A DNA stretch of 64,000 nt from Oscarella lobularis (Eukaryota; Porifera; Homoscleromorpha; Homosclerophorida; Oscarellidae), in assembly GCF_947507565.1 (NCBI RefSeq), contig NC_089188.1, positions 1 to 64,000 on the forward strand, given 5' to 3'. The notes beneath the pieces are model-generated. The model had not been told where the DNA came from. It saw only the letters and a program-made list of their open reading frames with translations, and did not search any database. Position numbers and translations under genes: made by a program. Position 1 is the stretch's first letter; the number at the start of each line of letters is the position of its first letter. This document shows positions 45,105 through 54,504 of the stretch, piece by piece.

Positions 45105-45571
45105 AAAGGGAGAAGGCAAAAGGCAAAGGGAAAAGTCAAAAGGCAAAGGGAAAAGGCAAAAGGCAAAGGGAGAAGGCAAAAGGCAAAGGGAGAAGGCAAA
45201 AGGCAAAGGGAGAAGGCAAAAGGCAATGGGAGAAGGCAAAAGGCAAAGGGAGAAGGGAAAAGGCAAAGGGAGAAAACAAAAGGCAAAGGGAGAAGGCAAA
45301 AGGCAAAGGGAAAAGGCAAAAGGCAAAGGGAGAAAACAAAAGGCAAAGGGAGAAGGCAAAAGGCAAAGGGAGAAGGCAAAAGGCAAAGGGAGAAGGCAAA
45401 AGGCAAAGGAGAAAGCAAAAGGCAAAGGGAGAAGGCAAAAGGCAAAGGGAAAAGGCAAAAGGCAAAGGAGAAGGCAAAAGGCAAAGGAGAAGGCAAAACG
45501 CAAAGGGAGAAGGCAAAAGGCAAAGGGAGAAAGCAAAAGGCAAAGGGAGAATGCAAAAGGCATAGGAGAAG
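45105..45571. repeat. Purine array AAAGGGAGAAGGCAAAAGGC, block 2
   Basis: About 24 units of 19-20 bp, beginning at ACAAAAAGGGAGAAGG. Open frames in all phases are compositional. Confidence 0.96.
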
Positions 45572-45750
45572 GACAAATTGTCCCCAGGACAAATTGTCCT
45601 AGGAAAAATTGTCCCAGGACAAATTGTCCCAGGACAAAATGTCCCCAGGACAAATTCTCCCCAAGACAAATTGTCCCAGGACAAATTGTCCCAGGACAAT
45701 TTGTCCCAAGACAATTTGTCCTGGGGACAAATTGTCCCCAGGACAAATTC
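45571..45750. repeat. GGACAAATTGTCC array 9
   Basis: About 11 units at the purine to 22-bp satellite junction; same order of variants as array 5. Confidence 0.96.
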
Positions 45751-46408
45751 TGAATAAATGCAGATTTAATTCTGAATAAATGCAGAATTAATTCTGAATT
45801 AATGCAGAAAAAGTGCGGAATTTATTTTGAATTAATGCAAAATTTATTCTGAATTAATGCAGTATTTATTCTGAATAAATGCAGAACTTATTCTGAATGA
45901 ATGCAGAATTTATTCTGAATTAATGCAGAATTTATTCTGAATTAATGCAAAATTAATTCTGAATAAATGCAGAACTAATTCTGAATTAATGCAGAATTAA
46001 TTCAGAATTTATTCTGAATTAATTCAGAATTTATTCTGAATTAATTCAGAATTTATACTGAATAAATGTAGAATTAATGAAGAATTAATGAAGAATTTAT
46101 TCTGAATTAATTCAGAATAAATTCAGCATTAATTCAGAATAAAACCTGCATTTATTCAGAATAAATACTGCATTAATTCAGAATAAATTCTGCATTAATT
46201 CAGAAAAAATTCTGCATTAATTCAGAATTAATTCTGAATTAATGCAGAATTAATTCAGAGTTTATTCTGAATAAATGCAGAATTAATTCTGAATTAATGC
46301 AGAAAAAATGCGGAATTTATTCTGAATTAATGCAGAATTTATTCTGAATTAATGCAGAATTAATTCTGAATAAATACAGAATTAATTCTGAATTAATTAA
46401 TGCAGAAT
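45747..46408. repeat. 22-bp satellite, block 7
   Basis: About 30 units, with an inverted-phase stretch at 46110-46240. Confidence 0.94.
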
Positions 46409-46740
46409 AAAAGATCGTGAACTTACGTAGACAAGGTGCTTCAGCTTTCTTTTCAACATTCTATATTCTTTACGAGAGCTATGCTGCCATGAAGCATCCA
46501 TGATCGTATGTAAGATGAAGAAAACGACAGGCGCTCCGTCGTGAGTCGACGATACGTCGGCGATCGTTCTAAAAGATCGCTCGTACACCCCGAAACGCCA
46601 TGACGACGAAAAACTTAGCAATAACCGTTCAGAACGTGACGGAACACGACAAGAAGTCGATCAAGAACCTCAAACTCGCTCGCTACAGGGCTTTTCGAGT
46701 GTAACGCGCGCTAAAACATCGCGAAAAAATCTCACATTCT
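46409..46740 (-). pseudogene. Orphan exon island, copy 3
   Basis: Same island as 24480 and 26572 with a deletion of about 29 bp near 46684 outside the open frame, and one change giving FFILHT for FFTLHT. The donor GTAAGTTC at 46427 is intact. Its flanks are again 22-bp satellite. Confidence 0.5.
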
Positions 46741-47323
46741 CTGAATAAACACAGAATTTATTCTGACTTAACTCAGGATTTATTCTGAATTAATTCAGAA
46801 TTTATTCTGAATTAATTCAGAATTTATACTGAATTAATGTAGAATTAATGAAGAATTATTGAAGAATTTATTCTGCATTAATTCAGAATAAAATTTAGCA
46901 TTAATTCAAAATAAAATCTGCATTAATTCAGAATTAATTCTGAATTAATGCAGATTTTTTTCTGAATTATTGCAGAAATAATTCTGATAAAATGCAAAAT
47001 AAATTCTAAATTAATGCAGAATAAATGCGGAATTTATTCTGAATAAATGCAAAATTTATTCTGAATTAATGCCGAATTTATTCTCAATTATTGCACAATA
47101 AATGCGAAATTTATTCTCAATTAAATCAGAATTTATTCTGAATAAATGCAGAAATTATTCTAGATTAATGCAGAATTTATTCTGAAATAATGCAGAATTT
47201 ATTTTCAATTATTGCAGAATTCATTCTGAATAAATGCAGAATTAATTCTTAATTAATGCAGAATAAATCGGGAATTTATTCTGCATTAATTCAGAATTTA
47301 TTCTGAATTAACTTAGAATTTCA
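46740..47323. repeat. 22-bp satellite, block 8
   Basis: About 27 units; follows the exon island with the same CTGAATAAACACAGAATTTA junction as the other two copies. Confidence 0.94.
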
Positions 47324-48208
47324 AGGACAAATTGTCCCCAGGACAAATTGTCCCAGGACAAATTGTCTCACGAAAAATTGTCTCAGGACAAATTGTCCCA
47401 GGACAAATTGTCCCCAGGACAAATTGTCCCCAGGAAAAATTGTCCCCACGACAAATTGTCCCCAGGACAAATTGTCCCAGGACAAATTGTCTCACGACAA
47501 ATTGTCCCACGACAAATTGTCCCAGGACAAATTGTCCCAGGACAAATTGTCGCAGGACAAATTGTCCCAGGACAAATTGTCCCAGGACAAATTGTCACAG
47601 GACAAATTGTCCCAAGGACACATTGTCCCCACGACAAATTGTCCCCAGGACAAATTGTCCCCAGGAAAAATTGTCCCCACGACAAATTGTCCCCAGGACA
47701 AATTGTCCCAGGACAAATTGTCTCACGACAAATTGTCCCACGACAAATTGTCCCAGGACAAATTGTCCCAGGACAAATTGTCGCAGGACAAATTGTCCCA
47801 GGACAAATTGTCCCAGGACAAATTGTCACAGGACAAATTGTCCCAAGGACACATTGTCCCCACGACAAATTGTCCCAGGACAAATTGTCACAGGACAAAC
47901 TGTCCCAGGACAAATTGTCGCAGGACAAATTGTCCCCACGACAAATTGTTCCAGGACAAATTGTCCCAGGACAAATTGTCCCAACGACAAATCGTCCCCA
48001 GGACAAATTGTCCAGAGGACAAATTGTCTTAGGACAAATTGTCCCAGGACAAATTGTCCCAGGACAAATTGTCCCCAGGACAAATTGTCCCAGGACGAAT
48101 TGTACCAGGACAAATTGTCCTCAGGACAAATTGTCTTCAGGACAATTTGTCCCCAGGACAAATTGTCCGAGGACAAATTGTCCCAGGACAAATTGTCCCA
48201 GGAAAAAT
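47324..48208. repeat. GGACAAATTGTCC array 10 (longest)
   Basis: About 58 units. A block of about 240 bp with variants TCTCACGACAAATTG and CAAGGACACATTGTCCCC is duplicated in tandem (47440-47640 and 47680-47880). It ends in AAAAATTTATTTGAGAGCC at the 20-bp array. Confidence 0.97.
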
Positions 48209-48700
48209 TTATTTGAGAGCCTGTGCTATTACTTGAAGCAATTTAGATTTAAATGAAAACATGTGCATTCATATGAAAGCCTGTGCATTCAAATGAAAGC
48301 CTGTGCATTCAAATGAAAGCCTGTGCATTCAAATGAAAGCCTGTGCATTCAAATGAAAGCCTGTGCAATCAAATGAAAGCATGTGCATTCAAATGAAAGC
48401 ATGTGCATTCAAATGAAAGCCTGTGCATTCAAATGTAAGCCTGTGCATTCAAATGAAAGCAAGTGCATTCAAATGAAAGCCTGTGCATTCAAATGAAAGC
48501 CTGTGCATTCAAATGAAAGCCTTTGCATTCAAATGAAAGCCAGTGCATTCAAATGAAAGCCTGTTTATTCAAATGAAAGCCTGTGCATTTATTTGGGAGC
48601 CTGTGCACTTACTTGAGGCCCTGTGCATTCAAATGAAAGCCTGTGCATTCAAATGAAAGCCTGTGCACTTACTTGAGGCCCTGTGGATTCAGTCGAACTA
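48209..48700. repeat. 20-bp TGTGCATTCAAATGAAAGCC array, block 2
   Basis: About 23 units; variants TGTGCACTTACTTGAGGCC near the end match those at 16861. Confidence 0.95.
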
Positions 48701-49115
48701 TGCCTTATCTGATGCATAAAAATGTTTTCAACCCTGCCTGAGCCTTTAGAAAATGGAAATTTTCGCGGGCCTTTCGTAATGTTGCCTCTTTTTCATCTTT
48801 TGCGCATGGTAACTTTGTCGATTGTTTTTGCGCATCAAAACCTTGACGACCGTTTTTGCGCATCAAAACGCTTGCCATCGTTTTAGCGCATCAAAAGTAT
48901 TGCGATCGTTTTTGCGCATCAAAACCTTTGCGATCGTTTCTGCGCATCAAAACTATGGCGATCGTTTTTGCGCATCAAAACTATTGCGATCGTTTTGCGT
49001 ATCAAAACTATTGCGATCGTTTTTGCGCATGAAAACTACTCGCGCATCAAAACTTTTTGCGAACGTTTTTGCGCATCAAAACTTTTGCGATCGTTTTTGC
49101 GCGAATGATCCAATA
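48701..49115. repeat. 27-bp ATCGTTTTTGCGCATCAAAAC array
   Basis: After about 100 bases carrying a partial 141-bp unit, some 11 units of 26-28 bp with TTTTTGCGCATCAAAAC lie at 48800-49108. One unit is shortened near 49030. The open frame here is not otherwise supported. Confidence 0.93.
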
Positions 49116-50130
49116 CTAAGAGAATTATAACTGTTAGTGAAACAGAATAGCTATTTTATTAATATCCTAATGGGGCCTCACTTTTCAAATCAAACTTTTT
49201 CGCTTGTTTTACGATGGGAATCAGTCGAGCGGTGTGTTATCTAAGGAAAAAAATGTTTTCAACGCTTCCTAAGCCTTCATAAGAGTAGAATTTTCGCGGC
49301 CCGGTTCCTAATGGGGCCCAATTTTTATGTAAAACATTTTCGCTTATTTTATGCTGGAAATCAGCCGAACGATGTCTTATCTGTTGCAGAAAAACGTTTT
49401 CAACGCTTTCTTAGCTTTTATAAGAGTAAAATTTTCGCGGCCCGGTTCCTAATGGGGCCCCAATTTCTTCTGAAATTGTTTTTCTTATTTTACGCTGGGA
49501 ATCAATCAAGCGATGTTTTATCTGATGCAGATAAATGTTTTCAACGCTTCTTTAGCCTTTAAAAGAGCGAAATTTTCGCGGCCCGGATTCTAATGGGGCC
49601 CCATTTTTATTAATGGGGCCCCATTTTTATCTAAAACATTTTCGCTTGTTTTACGCTGGGAATCAGTCCAGCGGTGTCTTATCTGATGCATAAAAACGTT
49701 TTCAACGCTTCCTTAGCCTTTGAAAGAGCCAAATTTTCGCGGCCAGGTTCCTAATGGGGCCCCAATTTTTTCTGAAATTGTTTTTCTTATTTTACGCTGG
49801 GAATCAATCAAGCGATGTTTTTTTCTCATCCAGAAAAATGTTTTCAACGCTTCCTTAGCCTTTAAAAGAGCGAAATTTTCGCGACCCTGTTCCTAATGGG
49901 GCCCCATTTTTATCTAAAACATTTTCGCTTATTTTATGCTGGGAATCATCCGCACGATGTCTTATCTCAAGCAGAAAAACGTTTTCAACGCTTCCTTAGA
50001 CTTTTAAAGAGCCAAATTTCCGCGGCCAGGTTCCTAATGGGGGCCCCATTTTCATCTAAGATTGTTTCTCTTGTTTTACGCCGAGAATCGGTCGAGCGAT
50101 GTAAGAGATTGTTTGTCTGATTCCTAGCGT
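49116..50130. repeat. 141-bp tandem repeat, seven direct units
   Basis: CCTAATGGGGCCCCATTTTT recurs about every 141 bp (49169, 49309, 49450, 49591, 49752, 49895, 50034). Each unit also carries ACGTTTTCAACGCTTCCTTA and AAATTTTCGCGGCC. One partial insertion duplicates ATGGGGCCCCATTTTTAT near 49610. The motif ATGGGGCCCCAT is a 12-bp palindrome. Confidence 0.94.
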
Positions 50131-50340
50131 GAAATTAGCGAATATTTTTTAGATAAAAACGAGGCCCCATTATTAGGAACCGGTCCTTAAAATTTTGTTC
50201 ATTTAAAAGGCAAAGGAAGCGTTGGAAACGTTTTTCTGCATCAAATAAAATCTTGTTCGACTGATTTCTAGCGTCAAATGTACTATTATTTTATAGACAA
50301 AAATGAGGCCCCATTAGGAACCAGGCCGCGACAATTTTTC
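50131..50340. repeat. 141-bp repeat, two inverted units
   Basis: AAACGAGGCCCCATT...GGAACC and GGAAGCGTTGGAAACGTTT are the complement of the direct units, so the array ends in an inverted pair. Confidence 0.9.
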
Positions 50341-50575
50341 ATTTCATTAACCGTAAAGCAAAATCATATCTGAAGGAGCTGAAGGGGTCTGTCTGAAGGT
50401 TACTTTATTTATGATAAGCACGTGACTGTACAAGCAGTCAATAACCCGGACAACTGTAATATTAAAAAGCTTGATTCACTTACGGAAATACTGAAATAAA
50501 AATTTATTTGGTGGACTGGTGATGATGGTGCTGGTGGTGGAGGTGCTTAGAGGTGATGGAGGTGCTATTGGTGCT
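50341..50575. other. Unique spacer, no gene seen
   Basis: AT-rich unique sequence with a CACGTG at about 50420, then GGTGATGATGGTGCTGGTGG leading into the microsatellite. Confidence 0.6.
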
Positions 50576-50580
50576 GGAGG

Positions 50581-50671
<91 letters not shown>

Positions 50672-50672
50672 T
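50576..50672. repeat. (GAT)n microsatellite, about 30 units
   Basis: An uninterrupted GATGAT run, ending ATGATGAATTGATGATGGGG. A CTAC-rich stretch follows (50692-50730). The poly-Asp frame over it is not a supported gene. Confidence 0.97.
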
Positions 50673-50759
50673 TGATGATGGGGGAACCTAGCTACCTAAC
50701 TACCTAGCTACCTACCTGACTAGTAATTTAATTATTTATTATTTATATAAGTTTAAATA

Positions 50760-51160
50760 ATTAGTTATGTATTACCTTCTTTCTTGGCCCGATGACGATG
50801 AGGCGGCTGCGTCGTCTTCGCGTCTGCCAAGAGATGAAAAAAATAATAACATTTGCTACGTAGAAAAACGCGATCTTAGGCTGCAGTCGTCTTGAGGGGC
50901 TGGCGTCGTCCTTCGGCGGCTGCGTCGTCTTCGCGTCTGCCAAGAGATGAAAAAAAAATAATAACATCTGCTACGTAGAAAAACGCGATCTTAGGCTGCA
51001 GTCGTCTTGAGGCGCTGTCGTCGTCCTTCGGCGGCTGCGTCGTCTTCGCGTCTGCCAAGAGATGAAAACCAATTAATAAAATTTGCTACGTACAAAAACG
51101 CGATCTTAGGCTGCAGTCGTCTTGAGGCGCTGGCGTCGTCCTTCGGCGGCATCTTGCATC
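50760..51160 (-). CDS. Tandem exon-intron unit of about 123 bp, three copies
   Basis: Minus strand: each unit has an acceptor (CATCTCTTGGCAG) followed by an exon of about 78 nt reading DAKTTQPPKDDASPSRRLQ then PKIAFFY, then TAC|GTAGCAAATG and a 41-46 nt intron rich in T. Copies differ by few substitutions (SPS/SAS). The frame is the same in all three, but the intron is not a multiple of three in every copy. A fourth, partial copy starts at about 51150 after TTTGAGATTTAG. It is Lys-, Pro- and Asp-rich, with no family recognised. Confidence 0.45.
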
Positions 51161-51283
51161 CAACCTAAATCTCAAAAGAAGCCAGCAAGGGAAAAAACAA
51201 ACGGTCCATACAGATACCTCTAGTGTTGACGGCTTCGTCCACATCCGTCGTCTTCATCCGTCGTCTTCATCCCCACGTCTGCA

Positions 51284-51426
51284 TCTAAAACTCAAAAAAG
51301 AGCAAGCATGGGGGAAAATGTGGGCGTTATATACAGATACCTCGTGTCTTCGTCCCCATCCTCCACTTACCAGTCCTGCGACGACTTTGACGGGGCGTAG
51401 CACTCTTCCTCCGCGTCGGTGACGTC
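51284..51426 (-). CDS. Acidic exon of the 51-52 kb minus-strand gene
   Basis: Acceptor CCTTTGGCAG at 51427 and donor GACTG|GTAAGT at 51371 bound 56 nt reading DVTDAEEECYAPSKSSQD. The next acceptor (GAGTTTTAG) at 51285 would join it with a TGA, so either the protein ends there or GTATCTG about 30 nt downstream is the true donor. It lies in series with the exons at 51812-51920. Confidence 0.4.
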
Positions 51427-51539
51427 CTGCCAAAGGAAAAATGAATTAGAAAAATGACGTCAAAAATTTGATTGATTAAATGCTGATATAGTACATATTA
51501 TTATTTATTTATTTATTCCTCTAATTCCTCTACCCTAAC

Positions 51540-51690
51540 TGCCTCTAAAATAAAGATGATAGATGATGACGTGGAGATGACGTGTAGATGACGTGTAAAT
51601 GACGAAAATGACGTGTAAATGACGAAAATGAAGTGTCAATGGAGAAAATGAAGTGTAAATGGCGAAAATGAAGTGTAAATGGAAAAGGTA
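51540..51690. repeat. Degenerate 20-bp GTGTAAATGACGAAAATGAA repeat
   Basis: Six to seven imperfect units. They overlap the C-terminal part of the open frame read on the minus strand from 51812. Confidence 0.8.
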
Positions 51691-51920
51691 GAAGAATGAA
51701 GTGCAATAAATGGAGTGAAGGCTGCTAAATGAAATAATGACAGGTGGAAGGTGATCTGAGTGGGAGGTCCACTGTCAAACAAAAATCTGTCTTGACATTG
51801 ACAGACATGTACCTAAAAACGGGCAACAGTTAAGATAGATGCAATAATTAAATGACCGTCACAATCCACGTGACTTACTGACGAGTCTCCTCCCCCCGCT
51901 CGCTCGGAGGCGGGGTCAAG
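51640..51920 (-). CDS. Two candidate exons of a minus-strand gene
   Basis: Exon 51920-51879 (acceptor GTGTTCGCAG, donor TCGTCA|GTAAGT) is 42 nt in phase 0: LDPASERAGGGDSS. A 66-nt intron ends GCCCGTTTTTAG and exon 2 starts at 51812. It continues in frame VHVCQCQDRFLFDSGPPTQ, then ITFHLSLFHLAAF, through the 20-bp repeats to TGA near 51635. The first part is hydrophilic, the later part hydrophobic and repetitive. An upstream first exon ends CGAGTTTAG|GTAAGC near 51965 but carries a stop in the joining phase, so the start codon is unresolved. Confidence 0.4.
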
Positions 51921-51964
51921 CTGCGAACACAAACGAAAAATCGCCTTACTGTCGAGGCTTACCT

Positions 51965-52410
51965 AAACTCGCCACGCACACTTCCCGAGCATCATCGCAT
52001 CTTCAGCTTCTCCGATTCAATGATTGCAGAGAGCCTAAAAGGGGACCCCTCTCGATAAACGATAGTACGAGACGTAGACGCTGCTAAGAGACGCGCGCGG
52101 AGCAGCGAACGTCGCGAACGACGCACTGAGCGACGCACGTGGCGAAGAAAAGCCCTCGCACGCCTCTAAAAAACACCAGACGAAGCACAAACCTGCAGGC
52201 GTGAAGACAGGCTGCGTGCGTGGCGACAGGCAGCGTCCGTTCGCCTTCCGATCGAGCGAGAAGCGAGCGAGGAATCCGCGTGGCTGCTGCTCCGCTATCT
52301 GCACGAATGATGTCGGCTGTTGTCTGCGATTGCGTGAGACGAAATACTAGAAGGCGTTTTGAAGCGTGCGATTGACGTCCTAATTGTCTGTGCAAGATAG
52401 GAAAGTATAG
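51965..52410 (-). CDS. Candidate 5' exon region of the minus-strand gene
   Basis: CG-rich, open in two minus frames. One begins at a non-ATG codon (QIAEQQPRGFLARFSLDRK...); the other ends near 52084. A donor-like CAG|GTTTGT occurs near 52195 and CGAGTTTAG|GTAAGC near 51963. There is no ATG in a good context upstream of the open frames, so it may be untranslated leader. CACGTG lies at 52136 and at the 5' border (52412-52417). Confidence 0.3.
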
Positions 52411-52450
52411 TCACGTGCTTATTTAACCTGGTGTTTGACAGCTGGGATTG
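52380..52450. promoter_or_regulatory. Possible divergent promoter
   Basis: AGTCACGTGCTTATTTAACC with CACGTG at 52412-52417 lies between a minus-strand gene (below 52400) and a plus-strand gene (ATG at 52540). The hexamer and its GTCACGTGC context match modules A-D, but TGACGTCA is absent. The two-way function is inferred from the gene orientations. Confidence 0.4.
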
Positions 52451-52539
52451 ATTCGATTAGAAATTTCTGGCGGTTGTTGTCCGGGGGGTTGCGTGTATAC
52501 GGGGTTGTGACTTCAGTCATTTGTTTGAAACGACTCCAT

Positions 52540-53193
52540 ATGAGACAAAGGGGACGAAGGAGGACGGATTCGGCTGTCGCGAAGGGTAAGTTATGCATTC
52601 GCGTGTCATTTCGCACCGCACGTTCCGGTTCTGGGGCCCTATTCGCCTTCGACGGATTTTACTACTACTTTCCTTCGTTCCCTTCGCGATTTTGAGAGTT
52701 TAAGCTTCTCACGGTGAGGTTTGGAGCGTGTTCGGGGGTCCGTTAACGTTGCGCGTAGGAAACTGGGTGCCCGAAGGGGGAGAAGCGCGTTTTTCCACGA
52801 TTTTCGCAGTCGCGAGCGTTTTATACTGCGCGGCTGGGTTTAAAACGGGGTCCTGTGTCTTTGTTCCGTTTGTGTCTATCCGAAGTAGTCGTTTTCTGTT
52901 TCTTGGGGAGGTTTTCTTAGTTCCATAGGTGGACGTGTACTTATTTTTTATTTTTTTATTTTTTAGTACTTTTTTAGGGGAAAGCATTTTCTTTGAACGA
53001 GGAGGTTTGGGACGTTTTATCGTTCATTGGAATTTTTCAAAGGTAATACCCTGGACAGAATTATTTATTCCTTTCGTTCACATTGTGACAGTGTTATTAG
53101 AAACTCGTGGGGCTCATTCAAGGGGTTCAATCAGATAAGTGCCTCGTAGTTTTATGCGTTAATGGGAGCTTTGTGTTTTTGTGTATTATATAG
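52540..53193 (+). CDS. Three-exon small basic protein, plus strand
   Basis: ATG at 52540 opens MRQRGRRRTDSAVAKG and reaches GAAGG|GTAAGT (52585). Intron 1 ends TTTTTTAG at 52977. Exon 2 (52978-53042) reads ESIFFERGGLGRFIVHWNFS in the matching phase and ends AAAG|GTAATA. A 58-nt intron ends GTTATTAG, and exon 3 from 53101 reads KLVGLIQGVQSDKCLVVLCV to TAG at 53191. All phases agree, giving 67 residues. Alternatively exon 3 is spliced on: the TAG overlaps an acceptor (ATTATATAG) and leads to exons at 53194 onward. No family is recognised. Confidence 0.45.
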
Positions 53194-53960
53194 GAAGAAG
53201 TCGAGCGGCGATTAGCATAAGGTATCGGTTTCTTTTTAGTTTTTCGATTATTCTGTACTCTCGTTTTTATCTAGGGGAACTCACTTGGAAGGAAGAACAG
53301 AGGACAGAAGACACGCACAGGGAGGAAAAAGATCGACAGGGCCAAAGGAAGGGCAAGTGGAGGAAGATTATCAACAGGTACGGAATTATTTTACATTTGT
53401 TTATCACACTTCATTTTTTTGTTTAGGAACTCACAATGGGATAGGACGAGGATGTGAGAGACGGACAAGGGACACGCACAGGGAAGGAAAGGAATCGACA
53501 AGGACAAAGGAAGGGCACGTGGAGGAAGACTACCAACAGGTACGGAATTGTTTTACATTTGTTTATCACACTGCACTTCTTCTATTTCTTTTATTTAGGA
53601 ACACTCAATGGGATGGAAGGACGATGCATGAGAAAGATAAGGGACACGCACAGGGAAAGGACGGGATCAACACGGACAAGGGAAGTACAAGTGGAGGAAG
53701 GCTATCAACAGGTACGGAATTGTTTTGCATTTGTTTATCACACTTCATTTCTTCTATTTCTTTTATTTACGAACACTCAATGGGATGGAACGACGATGCA
53801 GGAGAAGAACAAGGGCCACGCACAGGGAAAGGAAGGGATCAACTCGGATAAGGGAAGTACAAGTGGAAGAAGGCTATGACTTACATTTGTTTATCACACT
53901 TCAACTTCCTTTATTTAGGAACACTCAATGAATGGGATGGGACGACGATGCAGGAGACGG
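53194..53960 (+). repeat. Amplified exon-intron units of 162-172 bp (about four)
   Basis: After a 28-nt exon (GAAGAAGTCG to CATAAG|GTATCGG), each unit has an acceptor (TTTATTTAG or TATCTAG), an exon of about 105-112 nt starting GAACWCWCAATGGG and ending CAACAG|GTACGG, and a 55-65 nt intron. CAACAGGTACGG recurs at 53372, 53534 and 53706; the last unit lost its donor. The first exon is open in phase 2 (GTHLEGRTEDRRHAQGG, VEEDYQQ) and homologous to 2849-2960. Later exons cannot follow one another without a frame shift. It is the plus-strand counterpart of the 154-bp satellite. Confidence 0.6.
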
Positions 53961-54030
53961 ACAAGGGATAGGGGACCTCAGGGTTAGGATCAGGGTGGGT
54001 CAGGGGTGGGAGTAGGGAGTAGGACGAACG
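53961..54030 (+). other. G-rich, telomere-like tract
   Basis: GGGATAGGGG, CAGGGTTAGG, CAGGGTGGG and GGGGTGGGAG follow one another, with an interior GGGTTAGG on the plus strand (opposite to the telomere at base 1). Enough G runs are present for an intramolecular G-quadruplex. Confidence 0.6.
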
Positions 54031-54199
54031 GAACTCGCTTCCCGTTATAGCAGTATTTTATATACCTGGAGATTGGCATGTTTTGAAAGGTGTCATCAGC
54101 CTTCCTATTGTACTTCTTTGTCGTCCAGGGAATATTCGTTTTCTGTTAATTAATTACTGTTGGGATCATTGCATTATTATTTCTAATTGTTCGTTTTAG
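54031..54199. other. Diverged flank shared with 5185-5298
   Basis: CAGGGAATATTCGTTTTC, ATCATTGCATTATTATTTCTAA and other blocks match the left copy at about 85 percent. On the left the same block reads as a membrane-like frame (MFVFFVFTLGIIALLFLIG), but on the right the frame stops at once, so it is probably intron. Confidence 0.45.
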
Positions 54200-54240
54200 G
54201 CTCTTATCTCTATGTCATTGGTATGTCTAAGAGATATTGA
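54200..54240 (+). CDS. Candidate short terminal exon, plus-strand gene (right copy)
   Basis: TTCGTTTTAG precedes SYLYVIGMSKRY and TGA at 54238. It is homologous to 5299-5339 with the stop conserved. It would end the plus-strand gene running from 52540 and converge on gene C. Confidence 0.35.
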
Positions 54241-54504
54241 TTGATAGAAGGCAAGGAGCTGGGATTTTAAAAGGTACGTCAGCGCCACCATCAAAATTGA
54301 ATATATGTTTTCATTCATATGGCAACAGGCGACAAAGAAAAGAATTAGCAAAATGAAAAATGACTTTATGTGTCTTACTTTGCATTACGTAATAATTTTT
54401 TGATTAGCACTAGGCGCATAATACAATCACGCGCGCTCGCGTCGCACGTGCTCGCAGTAGTTAGACGCGAGAACAGCTAGGGTCGCACAACGAGTCGAAA
54501 GTAG

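Noticed and set aside
47332-48256. Open frames of about 300 codons in GGACAAATTGTCC tracts (also 14332-14934, 61122-62774)
   Set aside because: Produced by a 15-16 bp repeat lacking stops in several frames; present on both strands in every such array.
50519-50707. Poly-Asp frame over the (GAT)n run
   Set aside because: A simple microsatellite; no splice or promoter support and the frame starts at a non-ATG codon or in the repeat.
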